This document shows, piece after piece, positions 63,801-64,000 of a DNA stretch of 64,000 nt. The translations under genes and the position numbers were made by a program. The notes under the pieces are model-generated. The model was not told the origin of the DNA and made no database searches. It was given only the letters and a program-made list of their open reading frames with translations. Source of the stretch: Achatina immaculata (taxonomy: Eukaryota; Mollusca; Gastropoda; Stylommatophora; Achatinidae); the NCBI GenBank assembly GCA_009760885.1, contig CM019716.1:1370501-1434500 (forward strand), read 5' to 3'. Position 1 is the first letter of the stretch. Each line of letters opens with the position of its first letter.

Positions 63801-64000
63801 TTGCTGTGTTAACATTTATAAAACATGTTTTTCTTTCCAGATTTTAATATGGTGGTTTGGAACAAAGGTCTCCCCAAGCAACAATAGCACAGTCATCCAC
63901 TGCAGCAGGAGTGGTAATTCAGCCAATGCAACCCAGAATGCTGCAGCAAGTCTGTGTGATGAAATTGTCACCCTGTGGCGTTTGGGTGCTCTGAATCCTA
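45686..64000 (+). CDS. ZSWIM8: ZSWIM8 (EBAX-1/Dora family) ubiquitin-ligase substrate receptor, 5' nine exons
   Basis: ZSWIM8 is the substrate receptor of a cullin-RING E3 ligase that ubiquitinates Argonaute bound to extensively paired miRNAs, causing target-directed miRNA degradation; the C. elegans orthologue EBAX-1 also acts in protein quality control. Nine exons are visible: 45686-45857, 50242-50395, 51511-51605, 57700-57881, 59111-59218, 60173-60254, 60717-60837, 61701-61896 and 63841-64000 (open). All junctions are GT..AG and all phases match, giving 423 residues. Seen: N-terminal FSFEDSDRFEEDSLCS and NNWRGW; BC-box-like PLAELSAKAV (63-72); Cul2-box-like IPEPIQLRI (88-96); SWIM zinc motif CTC...CCH (residues 179-190); then ATSVR-less, ZSWIM8-type blocks DPTAGPSASEQ and LLRPLRGREPEGMWNLLSIV. 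The last two blocks favour ZSWIM8 over ZSWIM4/5/6. Full-length family members have about 1,800 residues, so most of the gene lies to the right. Confidence 0.93.
45858..47949. other. ZSWIM8 intron 1, first part, no element recognised
   Basis: AT-rich intron sequence. The open frames on the - strand overlapping exon 1 (45580-45943) are antisense shadows. A poly-C/A tract lies near 46070. Confidence 0.45.
47950..48375 (-). mobile_element. Family D LINE relic (RNase H scrap plus 3' end with GAA tail)
   Basis: The - strand reads NYRAETTAILEALRTLETEN (RNase H Glu motif) near 48340-48280. After a deletion it reads DECPCGSGVQTPEHILQECS then NHADLRCETWP near 48165-48080, the Cys-rich C-terminal motif of RNase H-bearing LINEs. 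It ends in AGAAGAAGAAGAAC at 47950. Confidence 0.68.
48616..49179 (+). mobile_element. Family B LINE, 5'-truncated copy with target duplication
   Basis: It carries RNase H C-terminal HCGIPGNEKADCLAKEG, then TPPHDDYHMLNRKEQVTIFL, the Cys motif and the 3' end with ACGAAGAAG. The flanking repeat ATAATCAGC is at 48607-48615 and 49180-49188 (9 bp). Frameshifted relative to 56680-57230. Confidence 0.8.
49189..49475 (+). mobile_element. LINE polyprotein C-terminal fragment (family H)
   Basis: Reads KRKQGRPRNTWKGILKQ, a stop, then RRRLEEIAQDRNKYRALFDD and LWPRQG. This is the GRPxxTWxR...LxxLAQDRxxWRALVxxLCPxxG C-terminus common in invertebrate LINEs. The B copy above was inserted at its left edge. 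Confidence 0.65.
49950..50190 (-). mobile_element. RNase H LINE scrap just upstream of ZSWIM8 exon 2
   Basis: The - strand near 50165-50040 reads TLQWLTGHKVIRGSEHAGKT, then TKNGAIMLQP, a decayed RNase H end (LQWIPxHxxVxGNExADxLAKxGA). It stops about 50 bp before the exon acceptor. Confidence 0.5.
50242..50395 (+). CDS. ZSWIM8: ZSWIM8 exon 2: BC-box and Cul2-box region
   Basis: The acceptor is GATTTTAG ending at 50241 and the donor GTATGT is at 50396, phase 2. It encodes PLAELSAKAVACYIPFEVVE and IPEPIQLRIAFWSFPESEED. The first segment is the elongin BC-box-like helix, the second fits the Cul2-box pattern. Confidence 0.94.
51089..51204 (+). mobile_element. Family B LINE, 116-bp 3' end with perfect target duplication
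   Basis: GAAACCACTAAAGAAGATAA through CAGACAGTGCGAACGAAGAA is the B 3' terminus. AGTAAACTCATT flanks at 51077-51088 and 51205-51216 (12 bp, perfect). A severe 5' truncation in ZSWIM8 intron 2. Confidence 0.88.
51511..51605 (+). CDS. ZSWIM8: ZSWIM8 exon 3
   Basis: The acceptor TTCTTAG ends at 51510 and the donor GTACGG is at 51606, phase 1. It encodes (R)LYSCLANGSADEFTKGEHLY then a Lys-rich stretch and DTLQI, the block before the SWIM domain. Confidence 0.94.
51780..51930 (+). repeat. tRNA-derived SINE, copy 3 (different body)
   Basis: A tRNA-like head GTTAGATGGCTTAGTTTACT has a diverged B box GTTCAAGTCCC (about 51828). It is followed by an A-rich linker and the body CTAGGGTCCACCCAGCCTCT / AAAATGGGTACC, a motif common in mollusc SINEs. 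Confidence 0.6.
52025..53262 (+). mobile_element. Family G retroelement, long copy
   Basis: The left flank ATATCTCCAA (about 52015-52024) and right flank ATATCCCCAA (from about 53263) differ by one base, an aged 10-bp target duplication. Modules in order: CTGCTGGCGAGAT and CTGCTGGTGAGAC units (52028, 52257), four CTCTAGAGG...TACTGG...AGGGGTGAAAC units (52440-52735), two CACCTCTCACCCGGCGG...GGTTTTCCGGTG units, the GGACCACA...GTAAATTCAGT 3' segment, and an AAACAAAGAAGAAGAAGAAG tail. Confidence 0.78.
53466..53548 (+). mobile_element. Family B LINE, 83-bp 3' end with perfect target duplication
   Basis: ATAAATATACA at 53455-53465 and 53549-53559 flanks TACATGAATTACAAAAAACA ... GCGAACGAAGAAGAAGA. 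This is one of the shortest 5'-truncated insertions one could recognise. Confidence 0.88.
53685..53885 (+). repeat. 48-bp minisatellite, about 4.2 units
   Basis: The unit GTAGCTGTTTTACTGTATGA...AGTATGGTTGAA repeats with two or three substitutions in total. The length is a multiple of three, so one frame reads VAVLLYDFVLHCSMVE repeatedly, but nothing else marks it as coding. Confidence 0.93.
53950..55258 (-). mobile_element. Family F LINE, longest copy (RT palm to 3' end)
   Basis: The two main - strand frames are 55266-54811 and 54847-54083, with more at 54194-53964. They read NLSDCNNWRGVTLISVVSKV, REEQAGFRKGRSCLDQIFTL, FIDFKKAFDSIHRDSLWRIL, GVKQGCILS, LDFADDITLISNNVNSMQEK (the polymerase site), NQFAYLGSYIDQDGDTRKEV, LIYACESWKTTKEIEKKLDS, GHLMRRM and KRGRPRETLKRTLLREAKL. 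About three frameshifts separate these pieces. The endonuclease and the first RT motifs are missing. The 3' end is GGATATAAGAT. Confidence 0.9.
55262..57240 (+). mobile_element. Family B LINE, longest copy: RT plus RNase H pseudogene
   Basis: The RT part, over three frames, reads AAWIDLKKAFDKVWKKGLLW, NWIKSYLHNRRARVV, YGIKAALYADDLVMW (YADD site intact) and LDSKLTWKQHINSAEAKARR. The 407-codon frame 55765-56988 then carries an RNase H domain: VYTDGSAHNAIKNGGAGAHI, DAEVRAVIAAVEKL, VILTDARSVLEALQ and WIPSHCGIPGNEKADHLAKE. A stop at 56986 precedes the Cys motif CTCAQ...EHILQNC. It ends TAG then CAATGCAAACGAAGAAGAAG. The RT-RNase H order and Cys motif place it in the I/Jockey group broadly. The 5' end is cut at the junction with F. 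Confidence 0.9.
57270..57590 (+). repeat. Family C dispersed repeat, full-length-looking copy
   Basis: From GGGGGTGAAGATGCTGTCCG to GTTCGTAAAAGTACAAGTAC, matched in reverse at 14205-14565 and partly at 39265 and 63400. No frame, no tail. It directly follows the B LINE, ahead of ZSWIM8 exon 4. Confidence 0.8.
57700..57881 (+). CDS. ZSWIM8: ZSWIM8 exon 4: SWIM zinc-binding motif
   Basis: The acceptor AACCAG ends at 57699 and the donor GTAAGA is at 57882, phase 0. It encodes GNFNVAVVFDRRRISSCTCT, then CGSNALWCCHVVALCLFRIH. The zinc ligands of the CxC...CxH motif are Cys179, Cys181, Cys188 and His190. An upstream TVVTTQNVGQGQSK loop is less conserved. Confidence 0.95.
59111..59218 (+). CDS. ZSWIM8: ZSWIM8 exon 5
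   Basis: The acceptor CTTAAG ends at 59110 and the donor GTTGGT (weaker) is at 59219, phase 0. It encodes SVCLRAPVSESLSRLRRDQL, then QKFAQYLISYLPQQ: 36 codons. Confidence 0.94.
59330..59560 (-). repeat. tRNA-derived SINE, copy 2
   Basis: The - strand head is GTGGTGAAGTGGTTAGTGTA (A box) with B box GGTTTGAATC near 59495. The body GGGGAAGGAAAGATGG and GCCAAGGAAAATACAGACAC matches copy 1 at 235-470. In ZSWIM8 intron 5. Confidence 0.75.
60173..60254 (+). CDS. ZSWIM8: ZSWIM8 exon 6
   Basis: The acceptor TTCCTAG ends at 60172 and the donor GTATGG is at 60255, phase 1. It encodes ILPTAQQILDELLSSQETTM then NTAYGAP. Confidence 0.94.
60717..60837 (+). CDS. ZSWIM8: ZSWIM8 exon 7
   Basis: The acceptor TTACAG ends at 60716 and the donor GTCAGT is at 60838, phase 2. 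It encodes (D)PTAGPSASEQTSWSLDESM, then NIKKTLVKFCIPAPIVF, a block I associate with ZSWIM8 specifically. Confidence 0.95.
61370..61640 (+). mobile_element. LINE C-terminal scrap upstream of ZSWIM8 exon 8
   Basis: Reads GKRWRLTGHVMKKIQMNPYH, then in other frames WETAREDQKRWKSLA and an SLGHLRTKE-like end. This fits the RWxxxGHVxRM...AxDRxxWRSLV C-terminus of invertebrate LINEs. Confidence 0.55.
61701..61896 (+). CDS. ZSWIM8: ZSWIM8 exon 8
   Basis: The acceptor TATTTTAG ends at 61700 and the donor GTAAGA is at 61897, phase 0. It encodes (S)DVNYLTASAPPAATEWQSL, LRPLRGREPEGMWNLLSIVR and EMFRRHDSNSVPLLEILTDE. Confidence 0.95.
61950..62925 (+). mobile_element. Family F LINE, 5'-truncated copy in ZSWIM8 intron 8
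   Basis: The open frame 61930-62649 reads KTEEGMSEWFRIETGVKQGC, ILSLLLFEITIDFIMKKCCT, HDFADDITLISNNVNSMQEK, NQFAYLGSYIDQDGDTRKEV and ESWKTTKEIDKKLDSFENKC, ending at VS-stop. It continues in another frame to GGATATAAGATAAGAAGA. One in-frame internal deletion (KIELDKDKTK against KIGLEINKDKTK) and few stops make it younger-looking than the others. Confidence 0.88.
63033..63200 (+). repeat. Exact tandem duplication, 2 x 84 bp
   Basis: CATGATAGTCTACTGCAGCG through CACCAGTTTAYATGGAGTA occurs at 63033 and 63117 with a single base difference, inside the hAT-like element. Confidence 0.93.
63051..63341 (+). mobile_element. hAT-like MITE
   Basis: The left terminus CAGCGGTTCTCAATG and the right, reversed, TAGTGGTTCCCAACC are the common hAT end (CAGNGGTTCNCAAN). 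Body words CCAAGGACC and CAGACCACCCG fit this MITE type. The 8-bp flanks GTCTACTG and TTCTAGTG agree at about six positions. The left end is within the tandem duplication. Confidence 0.6.
63398..63480 (+). repeat. Family C repeat, 5' fragment
   Basis: AGGGGGTGAAGACACTGTCC through AAGGTTAGCAAACCAT matches 57270-57345. It is followed by a 30-bp repeat AGAGGGCACCAGTGTGAGGT (63491 and 63553). Confidence 0.65.
63841..64000 (+). CDS. ZSWIM8: ZSWIM8 exon 9 (runs off the window)
   Basis: The acceptor TTTCCAG ends at 63840 and the frame stays open to the last base. It encodes ILIWWFGTKVSPSNNSTVIH, a Ser/Asn-rich linker and NAASLCDEIVTLWRLGALNP, ZSWIM8-like in order and spacing. Confidence 0.9.
   Translation, partial: MLIWWFGTKVSPSNNSTVIHCSRSGNSANATQNAAASLCDEIVTLWRLGALNP

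Overview
The window is animal nuclear DNA: AT-rich, with GT..AG introns and many transposon relics. It holds parts of three conserved protein genes separated by long non-coding stretches. The mix of gene structures, abundant LINE fragments, tRNA-derived SINEs, mariner, Helitron and TTAA elements suggests an invertebrate, most likely a lophotrochozoan such as a gastropod mollusc. That assignment is inference.

Genes. (1) Positions 1-9692, + strand: the 3' end of an EFA6/PSD-type Arf6 exchange factor (second half of the PH domain, coiled coil, C-terminus) in four exons. (2) Positions 33882-40497, - strand: a complete RPS14 (ribosomal protein uS11) gene with four coding exons and a likely non-coding first exon carrying a 5'TOP-like start; the reconstructed protein is 150 aa. 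(3) Positions 45686-64000, + strand: the first nine coding exons (423 residues) of ZSWIM8, the substrate receptor of the ubiquitin ligase that drives target-directed microRNA degradation. It shows an N-terminal acidic/aromatic motif, BC-box-like and Cul2-box-like segments and a SWIM zinc motif, and it runs off the right edge.

Repeats. Nearly everything else recognisable is mobile-element debris. I name families by letter. A: LINE with a (TGAA)n-like 3' end, fragments at 4970, 16316, 17110, 27700 and 41655, all on the - strand. B: RT plus RNase H LINE with a (GAA)n tail at 4818/5674, 48616, 51089, 53466 and 55262. D and E: further RNase H LINEs. F: another RT LINE at 10880, 17862, 53950 and 61950. 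G: a non-coding composite retroelement at 2847, 3268, 42640 and 52025 ending in the same CGAACGAAGAAGAAG tail as B. C: a short dispersed repeat. Also present are three tRNA-derived SINE copies, a non-autonomous Helitron, two mariner relics that lost their catalytic core, a pair of TTAA-flanked elements, hAT-like and other MITEs, a 26-bp and a 48-bp minisatellite, and a long inverted repeat at 24.64-25.03 kb.

Most notable: several B and G copies are bounded by 9-12 bp direct repeats visible by eye, and both families end in the same GAA-type tail. This makes B/G a candidate LINE and non-autonomous partner pair. One family A element sits inside a B element with a perfect 12-bp target duplication, which gives a relative age order.
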